The notes below the pieces were generated by a model. The model saw only the letters and a program-made list of their open reading frames with translations, was not told where the DNA came from and ran no database searches. A DNA stretch of 64,000 nt from CAKSEI01 sp964403505 (GTDB lineage: Bacteria; Bacillota; Clostridia; Oscillospirales; CAG-272): the NCBI GenBank assembly GCA_964403505.1, contig CAYOFP010000005.1, positions 45,250-109,249 of the forward strand, given 5' to 3'. Both the position numbers and the translations under genes were made by a program. Below are positions 32,992-42,165 of this stretch, piece after piece (the first letter of the stretch is position 1; each line of letters begins with the position of its first letter).

Positions 32992-34416
32992 TCAAGGCGT
33001 CAGCTGTGAATCATGCGGTGTTGCCTTCAGTGCAAGAGCGACTGCCGCATAATCGGTCAGATTCACTGTTCCGTCTCCGTTTACATCGGCAAAGTACTGC
33101 GCATATGCCCCGGAGGAAAGGATATGTCCTCTTACAAAGTCAAGGTCCTTTGCGTCTACCGTACCGTCGATATTACAATCCGTCACGGGAAATTCGCTGC
33201 GCTCGGACGAGACGGTATGATAGGTCGAATCGTTATATGTAACAGTAGCTATCTCAAATTCGGAATCGACAAAAACCTTTGATTCGTAGTCGTTTTCTGC
33301 ACTCAGGTAAAAACGGTATTTTCCCGGCTTTAAATGCTCGAAATACGTATCCTCATCAATGATACCAACAGAAAAGGTCATGGCATCCGGTTCAAAATCG
33401 CCGCCGGCGAAAATGTTTCCCTCGAGGTCGGTTATTTTCAAGGTAGCCTTTTTTATATCAGAAGAATAGGATATCACTGTGCCGATGAGGTCAAAGCCCT
33501 GATGATAGCACCAATAATCGGGAACATTGATACCGTTTGCGGCGAGGGTCGATGCGTTTGATACCTTTTTTACGCTCTTCGCCTCGATCCACATTCCGCC
33601 CTCGATCTTATACCACCTCGAGCCGTCCTCTCCGTTATATGCGCCCTTTACGTTAAAGCGCTCTCCTGTGGCGGCGCTGCCGCCACGGGCGTCATCGCCG
33701 TTCTGCTCATACATCGGAGCAAAATAGATGCCGCAATCCTCTTTTACCTCGTAAACCGCATAGATATCCTCATCAGGCTTGAAGTGTACCTCTTCCGCAC
33801 CCTCGAAATGCACTGCGCCGAGGAGCGCACCGCTAGTCTCAGTATAGATCGCGAGAAACTCATCAACCGGCTGCTTAATGATATGACCTGCCTTATGCAA
33901 AAACTGATCGAAGGTATCTGCATAGTACACATATCCGTCATAGATACACCATATGTAAATGACATGACCTGAGGCGACCCACTCATTATTTCCGAGCTCC
34001 CACGATACCACGACATTAAATATCGGATAACCGCCGAATTCATATATCAGATCATAGAGGCATCCCTCTCCGGGGTATTTCACCTGAGTATACCCGTAAT
34101 CGGTGACTGCCCCGTCATCAAGACCTGCAAACCAGTCATAGCCGTCGTCATACCCATAGCTGTTATATCCACGGTACCAGTATCCGATCTCGTTCAGCTT
34201 GAGCTGGTCGCTTGTCCACTCTGCACAACCGCCGTCCCAATACTCGTCGTGATACACCTGATGCAGTATCTCTTCGCACTTCTCGTCCATCTCGCTTTCC
34301 AATTCGTAAAGCTGATAGTCGCTGTAATACTTCGCCGAAGAGCCGACGGGCGGCAGAATGAGAACAGAAAAAAACGACGCTATGATCAATATAAGGGATA
34401 CCGTTTTCCTTTTCAT
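32992..34416 (-). CDS. Secreted dockerin protein with CHAP/C39-like and SH3-like regions
   Basis: 474 residues from the ATG at 34416, which overlaps the phosphohexomutase stop by 4 bp; another in-frame ATG lies nine bases upstream. A signal peptide (about 1-29) is followed by a peptidase/amidase-like region with GGCAEWTSDQL and GHVIYIWCIYDGYVYYADTF, whose Cys and His positions resemble C39/CHAP domains of other ruminococcal dockerin proteins. A bacterial SH3-like stretch (SRWYKIEGGMWIEAKSV) and a beta-sandwich follow. The C-terminal 60 residues are a type I dockerin: DCNIDGTVDAKDLDFVRGHIL and DVNGDGTVNLTDYAAVALAL, both calcium loops intact. It probably docks to a cohesin scaffold not seen here. 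Confidence 0.75.
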   Translation of the reverse strand: MKRKTVSLILIIASFFSVLILPPVGSSAKYYSDYQLYELESEMDEKCEEILHQVYHDEYWDGGCAEWTSDQLKLNEIGYWYRGYNSYGYDDGYDWFAGLDDGAVTDYGYTQVKYPGEGCLYDLIYEFGGYPIFNVVVSWELGNNEWVASGHVIYIWCIYDGYVYYADTFDQFLHKAGHIIKQPVDEFLAIYTETSGALLGAVHFEGAEEVHFKPDEDIYAVYEVKEDCGIYFAPMYEQNGDDARGGSAATGERFNVKGAYNGEDGSRWYKIEGGMWIEAKSVKKVSNASTLAANGINVPDYWCYHQGFDLIGTVISYSSDIKKATLKITDLEGNIFAGGDFEPDAMTFSVGIIDEDTYFEHLKPGKYRFYLSAENDYESKVFVDSEFEIATVTYNDSTYHTVSSERSEFPVTDCNIDGTVDAKDLDFVRGHILSSGAYAQYFADVNGDGTVNLTDYAAVALALKATPHDSQLTP

Positions 34417-36125
34417 TGTGTCCATTCGGAAACTACTTCTGAATAATTCTCTATCTTTTTATCAGCCGCCTCAACGCTGTCTGCGTGAAGCAGTAAATAC
34501 ACTTTTATCTTCGGTTCTGTACCCGAGGGACGTATCACGACTACATTATCCCCCTCTGTCTTATAATACAGCACATTCGATGAGGGCAGTCCCGTTTCGC
34601 TGATCTTTCCAGAAACAAGATCCTTTACCTCTCCCGTGAGATAATCACGCACCTCGACTACCTTCTCACCATCGAATTCCTTCGGCGGTGCGGCTCTGAG
34701 GTCATCCATCAGCGCCTTCATTTTTTCGAGCCCGTCAAGGCCTTTCATATATATATTATCTGTTTTTTCACGGTAGCAACCGTACTTTTCATAGAGAGCA
34801 TTCATGGCGTCGATCAGGGTCATGCCTTTAGCACGATAATATGCCGCCATCTCGCACACCAGCATCGTCGCAACGACAGCGTCCTTATCACGGGCGTGTG
34901 TACCCTTCAGATATCCGTAGCTCTCCTCGTAGCCAAAGAGGAAGGTACCCCGGCCTGAGCGCTCATGCTCCTCGATGACTCCGCCGATAAACTTAAAGCC
35001 CGTGAGCACGTTATATAATTTCACATGATTCTTTTCGCATATTGCGCTTACCATCTCGCTCGAAACGATCGTTTTTACCGCATACGGCTCGGGCGGCACA
35101 TCACCCGCTTCCTCAAAAGCAGTAATGATATAGTCGAGCAGGAGAGCGCCCATCTGGTTGCCCGATATGACCTCGAACCCGTTCTTTCCCCTTGCCATTG
35201 CGCCCATTCTGTCGGCGTCGGGGTCGGTCGCTATGATAAGGTCGCTTTCCACCTCATGCGCAAGGGCGATCCCACGCTCAAATACCTCGGCGAGCTCGGG
35301 ATTCGGAAAAGGAGTCGTCGGGAAATCGCCGTTCGGCGTCATCTGCTCATCCACGGTATACAGATTTTTCAGTCCGCTCCGGCGCAAGACCTCGGGAACG
35401 AGCCGATATCCCGTTCCGTTCAACGGAGTATATACGATCTTCAGATCGTCGGCGACATTTTTTATCGCATCGGCATCGACCCTCTCGCTCATTACACGGG
35501 AAATGAACTTTTCGTCAATTTCTTCGCCGATATAAACTATTTTTCCTGCCTTTACCGCTTCATCGAAATCGCAGAGCTTAACACCCTCGAAAATATCGGT
35601 CTTTTCTATGTATTCCGATACCGTCTTTGCCTGCTCGAGGGTAATTTGCGCGCCGTCCTCCCAGTACACCTTGTAGCCGTTGTACTCCTTGGGATTATGA
35701 GAAGCCGTGATATTGATGCCACCAATCGCACTGAGCTCTCTTACCGCAAACGACAGCACCGGCGTAGGCCGGATACCGTCGAAATAGTATACCTTTATGC
35801 CGTTTGCCGCAAGCACACGTGCCGTGATGCAAGCAAATGCATCGGAATTATTGCGTGAGTCACGGCATACCACAATGCCACTATCTGCGCCGTCGCTGTC
35901 GAGCACGAGATTCGCAAACCCCTGCGTCGCCCATGCGACCGTATATGTATTCATCGCATAAAGGCCCGCATTCATCGTGCCGCGAAGTCCCGCCGTGCCA
36001 AACGACAGCGGAGAAAAGAAACGGTATTTCTTCTCCTCCTCGCTCAGGGCAGCAAGCTCCGCTTTTGTTTTTTCATCGACCTTGTCGCTCATCATCCATT
36101 TTTCAAAATTTTCCGTGTATCCCAT
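34413..36125 (-). CDS. Phosphoglucomutase/phosphomannomutase family enzyme
   Basis: 570 residues, four-domain alpha-D-phosphohexomutase of the long PgcA type. The phosphoserine loop is NITASHNPKEYNGYKVYW, the metal loop DPDADRMGA, the sugar loop FGYEESYGYL, and the phosphate site VIRPSGTEPKIKVYL. It interconverts glucose-1- and glucose-6-phosphate for glycogen or wall glycan synthesis. The last codons overlap the dockerin gene start (ATGA), which makes the secreted dockerin protein a translationally coupled neighbour. Confidence 0.92.
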   Translation of the reverse strand: MGYTENFEKWMMSDKVDEKTKAELAALSEEEKKYRFFSPLSFGTAGLRGTMNAGLYAMNTYTVAWATQGFANLVLDSDGADSGIVVCRDSRNNSDAFACITARVLAANGIKVYYFDGIRPTPVLSFAVRELSAIGGINITASHNPKEYNGYKVYWEDGAQITLEQAKTVSEYIEKTDIFEGVKLCDFDEAVKAGKIVYIGEEIDEKFISRVMSERVDADAIKNVADDLKIVYTPLNGTGYRLVPEVLRRSGLKNLYTVDEQMTPNGDFPTTPFPNPELAEVFERGIALAHEVESDLIIATDPDADRMGAMARGKNGFEVISGNQMGALLLDYIITAFEEAGDVPPEPYAVKTIVSSEMVSAICEKNHVKLYNVLTGFKFIGGVIEEHERSGRGTFLFGYEESYGYLKGTHARDKDAVVATMLVCEMAAYYRAKGMTLIDAMNALYEKYGCYREKTDNIYMKGLDGLEKMKALMDDLRAAPPKEFDGEKVVEVRDYLTGEVKDLVSGKISETGLPSSNVLYYKTEGDNVVVIRPSGTEPKIKVYLLLHADSVEAADKKIENYSEVVSEWTQ

Positions 36126-36150
36126 ATGTATTTACCGCCTAAAAAGATAT

Positions 36151-36408
36151 TTATTTCCCCTGTTTATACTCCGATAATGCATGTGCAAGCTGGTCGGGGC
36201 AGGAGGTCGGCTTAAAGCCGCATTTTATCCCCGAGAGCTTCTCTATCACATCGTCTACCTTCATACCCTTGCACAGAGAGGATACTCCCTGCGTATTTCC
36301 GCTGCATCCGCCGACGAAGCTGACATCCGTGACGATCCCGTCCTCGACCGTGATATTTATCTGCTTTGAGCAAGTACCGCTCGTATTATAGCTTATTGAC
36401 TCTTTCAT
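36151..36408 (-). CDS. TSCPD-domain protein (TIGR03905 family)
   Basis: 85 residues. The sequence contains the literal name-giving motif PTSCPDQLA near the C-terminus, plus CSKQINITVEDGIVTDVSFVGGCSGNTQG, as in the small TIGR03905 family related to the C-terminal domain of some ribonucleotide reductases. Four cysteines suggest metal or redox chemistry, but the function is not known. It sits between foldback element C and the phosphohexomutase gene and may be cut off from the upstream operon by the element. Confidence 0.85.
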   Translation of the reverse strand: MKESISYNTSGTCSKQINITVEDGIVTDVSFVGGCSGNTQGVSSLCKGMKVDDVIEKLSGIKCGFKPTSCPDQLAHALSEYKQGK

Positions 36409-36425
36409 TTTATTCTCCTATCCTT

Positions 36426-36687
36426 AAGCATAGGGGTGTGATCCGAACCCGATTTTAACGGACGGATTTCCGCCTCTGCTTCGTTAAAATACTCGTGAAT
36501 CCGATAGGATTCACTGCGTTTTGTGCCTCGCACAGACAAAAATCCGCTCCGTTAAAATTCTTCGACCTGAAAGAACAGAATTTAGAGTGATTTTTGGTGC
36601 GGAGGAAGTTTGCATTGCAATTATGACAATCCGAAAAGCGCCGAAATTCTGCTCTTCCAGGCGGATTCGGATTACTCCCCTATGCTT
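36426..36687 (-). repeat. Foldback structured element, copy C
   Basis: Outer stem: AAGCATAGGGG at 36426 pairs with CCCCTATGCTT ending at 36687, extended to 23 of 26 bp. On the minus strand the arm at 36455-36555 has conserved strand 1 (GAGGCACAAAACGCAG, 36514-36529), apical hairpin TGAATCC-TATC-GGATTCA (36496-36513) and conserved strand 2 (CGAGTATTTTAACGAA, 36480-36495), closed by a long stem. A second arm pairs CCTGGAAGAGCAGAATTT with AAATTCTGTTCTTTCAGG. It overlaps the last codons and stop of birA. Confidence 0.72.
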
Positions 36688-37607
36688 ATTGATATTTCTC
36701 CCGATGAGAGGATTCGCTCCTCTCCGTCTGATTCTACCGATAGATTTCCGTTATCGAGTATCGCCTTCGCTTTTGCGCTGTGGCTCTCGCCGTTTTTAAT
36801 ATAGGTTATGTCCATGCCGAGCATAAAGCACAGCGCCCTGTACTCTCTGAGAACAGACGGTATATCAAAATCAGCGTACATCCCGTCAAAAAGGTTGATC
36901 ACACTTGCTGCGACATCGCATACCCGTGCGCTCGCTCCCGCTTCCTCGAGGGAAATGGCAACGCCCTTTATCTCGTCGGGATATGCCGCCTTTTTCATAT
37001 TTATGCCGATGCCCACGACGATCTCACGGCTGGTCCGTGCCTCGGCATCAAGGGTGACCTCCGTCAGGATGCCGCATATCTTTCTTCCGTTTACATAAAC
37101 GTCGTTTACCCATTTTATTCCGGCGTCCGCGCCATACGAACGCAAGGTCTTCGCCACGGCGATCGCCGCCATGAATGTCACCGCCCACATGTTTTCGATC
37201 GGCACGGAATCTTTCATTATAAAGCTGAAATACAGTCCCGAACCGCGCGGAGATATAAAGCTCTTTCCCCGTCTGCCCTTTCCTGCCGTCTGCTCTAACG
37301 AGAGAACAACATGACCCGACGGAAAATCCCCTTCACGCAGATAGGTATTTGTCGAGCTGACAGTCGGCAAGACCTCGAGCGTGTGCGGCTTTTTCAGAGC
37401 AGAACCTATCACCGCTCCGCAAAGCGCATCTCCCGAAAGCGAATAGCCCGCCCGGGGTTTCGAGTTTATCTCGTATCCGTCCGAGCGCAGAGCGTCCACT
37501 GCCTTACACACCGCCATGCGTGAAAGGCCGAGCTCGGCTGCGATCGCCTCGCCCGAGGCGCTGCCGCACCGATACAGTATCTCAAGCACTCTTTCCTTCG
37601 TGCTCAT
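36672..37607 (-). CDS. birA: Biotin-protein ligase with N-terminal repressor domain
   Basis: 311 residues. A helix-turn-helix (about 1-60, SGEAIAAELGLSRMAVCKAVDALR) is followed by the ligase domain: STNTYLREG, biotinyl-AMP loop QTAGKGRRGKSFISPRGSGLYFS and IKWVNDVYVNGRKICGILTE, then a C-terminal SH3-like cap. It charges biotin onto carboxylases and likely represses biotin genes. It overlaps the lipid kinase gene by 4 bp. The last residues SIGE and the stop come from the arm of foldback element C; the normal end would be close to GEISI, so function should be kept. Confidence 0.92.
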   Translation of the reverse strand: MSTKERVLEILYRCGSASGEAIAAELGLSRMAVCKAVDALRSDGYEINSKPRAGYSLSGDALCGAVIGSALKKPHTLEVLPTVSSTNTYLREGDFPSGHVVLSLEQTAGKGRRGKSFISPRGSGLYFSFIMKDSVPIENMWAVTFMAAIAVAKTLRSYGADAGIKWVNDVYVNGRKICGILTEVTLDAEARTSREIVVGIGINMKKAAYPDEIKGVAISLEEAGASARVCDVAASVINLFDGMYADFDIPSVLREYRALCFMLGMDITYIKNGESHSAKAKAILDNGNLSVESDGEERILSSGEISISIGE

Positions 37608-38509
37608 GACATAAACTCTTTTGGAACGAGCACTCTCAGCTTGCCCGGTATCGTTTCTATCACATACGGCAGTTTCAGTCCGTTTTCGCCGTCAAGAGAT
37701 ACATCCATGTCCTTATCGACGCTCACCGAGCACCTCTGACACTGTAATGATATTATATTCTTATCGGGTTTATGTGCAAGCAGGTTGATACCCACACCGG
37801 CACGCTCCGCAAAATTGCAGTCACGCACCACCATGATATTCATGACTCCGTCTTTCAGATCTGCCTCGGAGATGAGGTTTTTCATACCGCCGACATCCGT
37901 GCCGTTCAAGATGGCAAAAACGAGTGCGTCCTCCTCTACGGACTCATTTTCCGTCTCGATTTTTATCCGGAACGACTTCATATCTGATATCTCGCCGAGC
38001 GCCGCTATATAGTACGCAAGAGAACCGAAAACCTTCTTGAATTCCGGACTGGTCGTATGCGAAACGCCGACAAAAACGCCTGCCGCAATACTGTTGCATA
38101 TATACTGCTCTTTCTCACCTGCCGTTACTTTCAGCATATCGACGGTATCGACATTATATTCGCAAAAGATATTGATACATTCAAAAAGCGAGTTCGGCAT
38201 CTTTAAATTTCTCGCAAAATCATTGCACGTGCCGCCGGGGACGATGCCCACAGGGGTATCGTTACCGTATTTTACCATACGGTCGATTATTTGCCCGACC
38301 GTACCGTCTCCGCCGGATATCACGACCCCGTCAAAACGGTCCTTATCCGCTAAATACTCCTCGAGCACGACGTCATCCTCGAATGTAAAGAGACGGTGAG
38401 GCACCGCATAGATACCGTTTTTATAAAACGTGCCCAACACCATATCGAGGTCACGTCCGCCCGACTGCAATCCCGAAAACGGATTATAGATATACAAAAA
38501 TTTTTTCAT
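37604..38509 (-). CDS. Diacylglycerol/lipid kinase (YegS/BmrU family)
   Basis: 301 residues from the ATG at 38509 with AAAGGTG seven bases upstream. The kinase signature GGDGTVGQIIDRM and the substrate loop GIVPGGTCNDFARNL are present, with NSIAAGVFV and DGVMNIMVVRD in the second domain. It phosphorylates diacylglycerol or a related lipid. The start lies right after the htpG stop (TGATATG), so it is coupled to htpG, and its stop overlaps birA. Confidence 0.88.
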   Translation of the reverse strand: MKKFLYIYNPFSGLQSGGRDLDMVLGTFYKNGIYAVPHRLFTFEDDVVLEEYLADKDRFDGVVISGGDGTVGQIIDRMVKYGNDTPVGIVPGGTCNDFARNLKMPNSLFECINIFCEYNVDTVDMLKVTAGEKEQYICNSIAAGVFVGVSHTTSPEFKKVFGSLAYYIAALGEISDMKSFRIKIETENESVEEDALVFAILNGTDVGGMKNLISEADLKDGVMNIMVVRDCNFAERAGVGINLLAHKPDKNIISLQCQRCSVSVDKDMDVSLDGENGLKLPYVIETIPGKLRVLVPKEFMS

Positions 38510-38510
38510 A

Positions 38511-40328
38511 TCATTCACCTTTTATGGTTTTTTCAAGCATAGAATAGCTCTCGCAGAGAAATGCGTTGAGCTCGTCCGCACTTAACTGTCTGTGTGAAAG
38601 AAGCGCAAGAGAATAAATGTGCTTTGCGACGTCACGGATCTCGTCGGAGGCCTTACCCGCGAGGGAGCGGATTAGCGTGTTTTCCGAATTGAGCACGAGC
38701 GTTATCTTTGATCCTGCTTCCATACCGCCCATGCCGTACATCTTCATCATATCCGCCATTCTCCTCTCCTCCTCGGATGAGGTAATGAGCGCAGGGATAT
38801 TTTTGTCCTTTAATATTTCAAATCTTATCTCGGAGTCCTGCGGACAGATATCCTTGAATAACGATATGATTCCTTCATCGTTATATTCTTCTCCGTCCCC
38901 TTTCAGGGCAGAGGCGATATCCGCATCTACACGCAGGAATTTGATTTTTCCGTCCTGCTCGCTAAGGCCTGCATATTGGGTATCGAGTACATGGTCAAAG
39001 GACGCAACATTGATTCCGCTTGACACAAGCATGGAAACATACTGCGCCTGCGATGATGCATCCGTGCAGTAATATACCGTGTTTTCGTTCGTTTCCTTTG
39101 CTTCTTCGAGATACGCGGCAAGCGTGCGGTATTTACCGTCGGTGCATTTTAAGAGCGCCGAGACCTTTACCCTCTCGTGGAATTTTGAATCACGGAGCGA
39201 AGCATACTCGAAAAACACCTTGACCTCGTCCCATATCTTCTCAAAATTATCACGGTCGCTTGCAAACATAGAGTTTAACTTATCTGCGACCTTCTTCACG
39301 ATATGCGCCGAGAGCTTTGAGACATAGGTATTATTCTGCAAATAGCTCCTCGATACATTCAGAGGAAGCTCGGGACAGTCGAGAACTCCACGGAGCATCA
39401 GCATATACTCGGGAATGACCTCCTTGATATTATCGGCGACAAACACCTGATTGTAATAAAGCTTGACCTGACCCTCGAGAGAGTCCATATTCGTATTGAT
39501 CTTCGGGAAATAAAGGATACCCTTGAAATTCAGCGGATAATCCGCATTCAGATGGATATGGAACAGCGTCTCACGGTAATCGCCGAAGACCTCGTTATAG
39601 AATTTCTTATAATCCTCATCAGTGCATTCGGACGCGCTCTTCTGCCACAGGGGTTCGGTATTATTCACTTGCTCTGGCTCTTTTTCGCTTCCTGCGACCG
39701 AAAGATATACGGGAACAGGCAGGAATGAGCAATACTTCTTTAAGATCGTACGTATGCGCATCTCCTCTAAAAACTCGCTCTCGTCCTCGGTAATATGCAT
39801 GACGACATCGGTGCCCCGCTCTGTCCTATCGCCCTCGAATATCTCATATTCGCCGTCGGATGTGCAGATCCATTTGCAGGCAGGCGAGCCGTCATACGAG
39901 CGTGTCAGCACGTCGACCGTATCCGACACCATAAACGCCGAATAAAAGCCGAGACCGAAATGGCCGATGATCCCGCCGCCTGCGCCTTCGCTCTCGCCCT
40001 CGTATTTTTCGATGAATTCAAGAGCTCCCGAAAGCGCCATCTGACAGATATATCTCTTGACCTCGTCCTCATTCATACCGATACCGTTATCCGAGACGGT
40101 GAGCGTACCCTCCTCTTTGTCGAGGATGACGTTTATCTTATAATCGCCGTACTCCTCCGCCTTACCGAGCGAATAAAGACGCTTCAGCTTTGTCACAGCG
40201 TCCGATGCATTCGACACGATCTCACGCAGGAATATCTCCTTCTCGGAATAAAGCCACCGCTTGATAACGGGGAATATATTATTTCTCTCGACGGATATAC
40301 CGCCCTTTTCCTTTAAAATCTCAGACAT
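38511..40328 (-). CDS. htpG: Hsp90 chaperone HtpG
   Basis: 605 residues from the ATG at 40328 with GGAGG eight bases upstream; an earlier TTG falls on that site. The GHKL ATPase domain has LREIVSNASDAVTKLK, SDNGIGMNEDEV and GIIGHFGLGFYSAFMV (with the usual variant), the middle domain GVLDCPELPLNVSRSYLQ, and a C-terminal dimerisation domain. It is shorter than E. coli HtpG by about 20 residues. It lies in an operon between an RNHCP protein and a lipid kinase. No CIRCE-type heat-shock operator is seen, as it has no promoter of its own. Confidence 0.95.
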   Translation of the reverse strand: MSEILKEKGGISVERNNIFPVIKRWLYSEKEIFLREIVSNASDAVTKLKRLYSLGKAEEYGDYKINVILDKEEGTLTVSDNGIGMNEDEVKRYICQMALSGALEFIEKYEGESEGAGGGIIGHFGLGFYSAFMVSDTVDVLTRSYDGSPACKWICTSDGEYEIFEGDRTERGTDVVMHITEDESEFLEEMRIRTILKKYCSFLPVPVYLSVAGSEKEPEQVNNTEPLWQKSASECTDEDYKKFYNEVFGDYRETLFHIHLNADYPLNFKGILYFPKINTNMDSLEGQVKLYYNQVFVADNIKEVIPEYMLMLRGVLDCPELPLNVSRSYLQNNTYVSKLSAHIVKKVADKLNSMFASDRDNFEKIWDEVKVFFEYASLRDSKFHERVKVSALLKCTDGKYRTLAAYLEEAKETNENTVYYCTDASSQAQYVSMLVSSGINVASFDHVLDTQYAGLSEQDGKIKFLRVDADIASALKGDGEEYNDEGIISLFKDICPQDSEIRFEILKDKNIPALITSSEEERRMADMMKMYGMGGMEAGSKITLVLNSENTLIRSLAGKASDEIRDVAKHIYSLALLSHRQLSADELNAFLCESYSMLEKTIKGE

Positions 40329-40332
40329 TGTA

Positions 40333-40668
40333 TCAACCTCCAATTTGCTTTGCAGTTAATTCTATAATAAGCGATATGTCATCGCTTTGTACCTTTGCGT
40401 CGTGTGCGGCACGGTTTCTCTTTATCTCGCCGCATTTTGTGCATTTATGATAAATAATATACCCCTTTTTGGGGTCGGGTATTGCTGATATCGGCTCCAT
40501 GAGCGCACCGCACTTGTTTGCCCTGTCGCCGGGGTTTTCATCGACATGCAGGCTCCACAGACAGAACGGGCAGTGGTTTCTCGATGTATAGCCGAGCGGC
40601 TCTACCAGCTTTCCGCAATGACCGCATGTAAAGCCGTCATCGTTTTTTAAAAAGCGCTTTGTCTGCAT
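40333..40668 (-). CDS. RNHCP-domain zinc-binding protein
   Basis: 111 residues. The family-naming motif is present as SRNHCPFCLWSLHVD. With DGFTCGHCGKLV and HKCTKCGEIKRNR this gives three CxxC pairs, typical of zinc ribbons. RNHCP proteins are small, conserved in Firmicutes and Actinobacteria, and uncharacterised. It starts 1 bp after mnmE and ends 4 bp before htpG, suggesting a role linked to tRNA or proteostasis, but this is only context. Confidence 0.88.
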   Translation of the reverse strand: MQTKRFLKNDDGFTCGHCGKLVEPLGYTSRNHCPFCLWSLHVDENPGDRANKCGALMEPISAIPDPKKGYIIYHKCTKCGEIKRNRAAHDAKVQSDDISLIIELTAKQIGG

Positions 40669-40669
40669 A

Positions 40670-42049
40670 TCATTTCCCCACGCAGAAGCGGCTGAATATA
40701 CCGTCTACGATCCTTTCGCTCACCCTTCTGCCGTCAAGCTCGGACAATTCCGATAGAGCTATCTCGAGGTCGAGCGCCGCAATATCCTGCGTCTGCCCCG
40801 AATTGAGAGCGCAAAGCGCTCTTTCCACGCTTGAGTGCGCTTTAACTATTCCTGCATACTGCCTCGCATTTGAAACGACCGAGGTGAGCTCATAATCGAT
40901 ATCACCCGTGATATACAGCTCGTTTATCGCCTCGACAAGCTTCTCGCCGCCCTCGCCCGTGAGCGCAGACAGCTCGATGACTTTATCAAATATATCGGTA
41001 TACGGCGTAAAATCAAATCTCCTTTGCAGGTCGCATTTATTCAGTACGGCAATTTTGACGCCGGGTGCATCCTTTACCTGCTCGACAAGCTCGGTATCAC
41101 ATTCGTCCATATCCCGCGAGAGATCAAAGACCGTGAGCAAAAGCTCTGCGCTCTGCGCACGCCCGAGGGCAAGACCCACGCCGATCTTCTCGACGCTGTC
41201 CTCGGTTTTTCTGATTCCTGCGGTATCGCACAGATTCAGCGTCACACGGCCGAGGTTCACCCGCTCCTCTATGAGATCACGTGTCGTTCCCTCGATATCG
41301 GTCACGATCGCACGCTCCTCACGGCACAGCATATTTAAAAGCGAGGATTTGCCCGTATTCGGCTTGCCGATGATTGCGGTGTCTACCCCTTCACGTATCG
41401 CTTTTCCCATATGATAGGACTGTGCGAGCCGCCCGAGCGCCGAGTTAACTTCCGATACTGCCTCACGCATCTCGTCCGCCGTGATATCGGTCAGGTCCTC
41501 ATCGGGGTAGTCGATATATGCATATGTGCTCGTGATTATATTTTCGATTTTATCTGTTATTCCGTTTATCTCTCTCTTGAGCGTGCCACGAACATTCGCA
41601 CCTGCGAGGCGCACCTGCTCTCTCGACGTGGCGTCTATAACGTCGGCGACCGCCTCCGCCTGAGACAGGGACAGCTTGCCTGCTAAAAAAGCCCGTTTTG
41701 TAAATTCCCCTGCGCCTGCAGGATGTGCGCCTGCGGCAAAAACCGCCTCGAGCACGCATTGCGTGACATAGGTGCCGCCGTGACAGCTAAGCTCCACGGT
41801 ATCCTCGCCCGTATACGAGTGAGGCGCACGGAAAACGACCGCCATACCGTCGTCGATATGCTCTCCGCACGACAGGATATCGCCGTAGACCATCGTTCTC
41901 GGCGTAATATCGCCGAGGCTCTTATTTCCCTTCGGGAAAAAGACCTTTTCACACACAGAGACGGCCTCGTCTCCGCTGACTCTGATCACTGCGACGCCGC
42001 CTTTGCCGAACGGTGTCGATACCGCCGCAACCGTCATACCCTCCGTCAT
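40670..42049 (-). CDS. mnmE: tRNA modification GTPase MnmE
   Basis: 459 residues, standard length. The N-terminal formyl-THF-binding domain (VAAVSTPFGKGGVAVIRVSG), the inserted GTPase with G1 GKPNTGKSS, G3 DTAG and G4 NKCD, and the C-terminal FCVGK (Cys of the CxGK motif) are all present. With MnmG it installs the cmnm5 group on U34 of certain tRNAs. mnmG is not in the window. First gene of an eight-gene run, with its own promoter. Confidence 0.96.
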   Translation of the reverse strand: MTEGMTVAAVSTPFGKGGVAVIRVSGDEAVSVCEKVFFPKGNKSLGDITPRTMVYGDILSCGEHIDDGMAVVFRAPHSYTGEDTVELSCHGGTYVTQCVLEAVFAAGAHPAGAGEFTKRAFLAGKLSLSQAEAVADVIDATSREQVRLAGANVRGTLKREINGITDKIENIITSTYAYIDYPDEDLTDITADEMREAVSEVNSALGRLAQSYHMGKAIREGVDTAIIGKPNTGKSSLLNMLCREERAIVTDIEGTTRDLIEERVNLGRVTLNLCDTAGIRKTEDSVEKIGVGLALGRAQSAELLLTVFDLSRDMDECDTELVEQVKDAPGVKIAVLNKCDLQRRFDFTPYTDIFDKVIELSALTGEGGEKLVEAINELYITGDIDYELTSVVSNARQYAGIVKAHSSVERALCALNSGQTQDIAALDLEIALSELSELDGRRVSERIVDGIFSRFCVGK

Positions 42050-42094
42050 GTCCTCACCTCGATCTTATCAATATATTTTATTATATTTCATTAT

Positions 42095-42123
42095 ATTATA
42101 CACTAAATGTAAACCTCTTTCAA
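42095..42123 (-). promoter_or_regulatory. Sigma-A promoter of the mnmE operon
   Basis: TTGAAA, 17 bp, TATAAT on the minus strand. Confidence 0.75.
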
Positions 42124-42130
42124 TAAGCTA

Positions 42131-42159
42131 TTGACAAAAAGACGTTAAAAAGTTATTAT
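42131..42159 (+). promoter_or_regulatory. Sigma-A promoter placing the transcript start at the ATG
   Basis: TTGACA, 17 bp, TATTAT. The predicted first base, about seven after the -10, is the A of the ATG at 42166, implying a leaderless mRNA. Confidence 0.65.
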
Positions 42160-42165
42160 AAATAT

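Noticed and set aside
32843..33052. Plus-strand 69-residue open frame
   Set aside because: Half of it is the antisense of the dockerin gene, it has no recognisable fold and lies over a terminator-like hairpin.
40329..42049. CIRCE/HrcA heat-shock operator for htpG
   Set aside because: No TTAGCACTC-N9-GAGTGCTAA repeat is seen; htpG lies inside an operon starting at mnmE.
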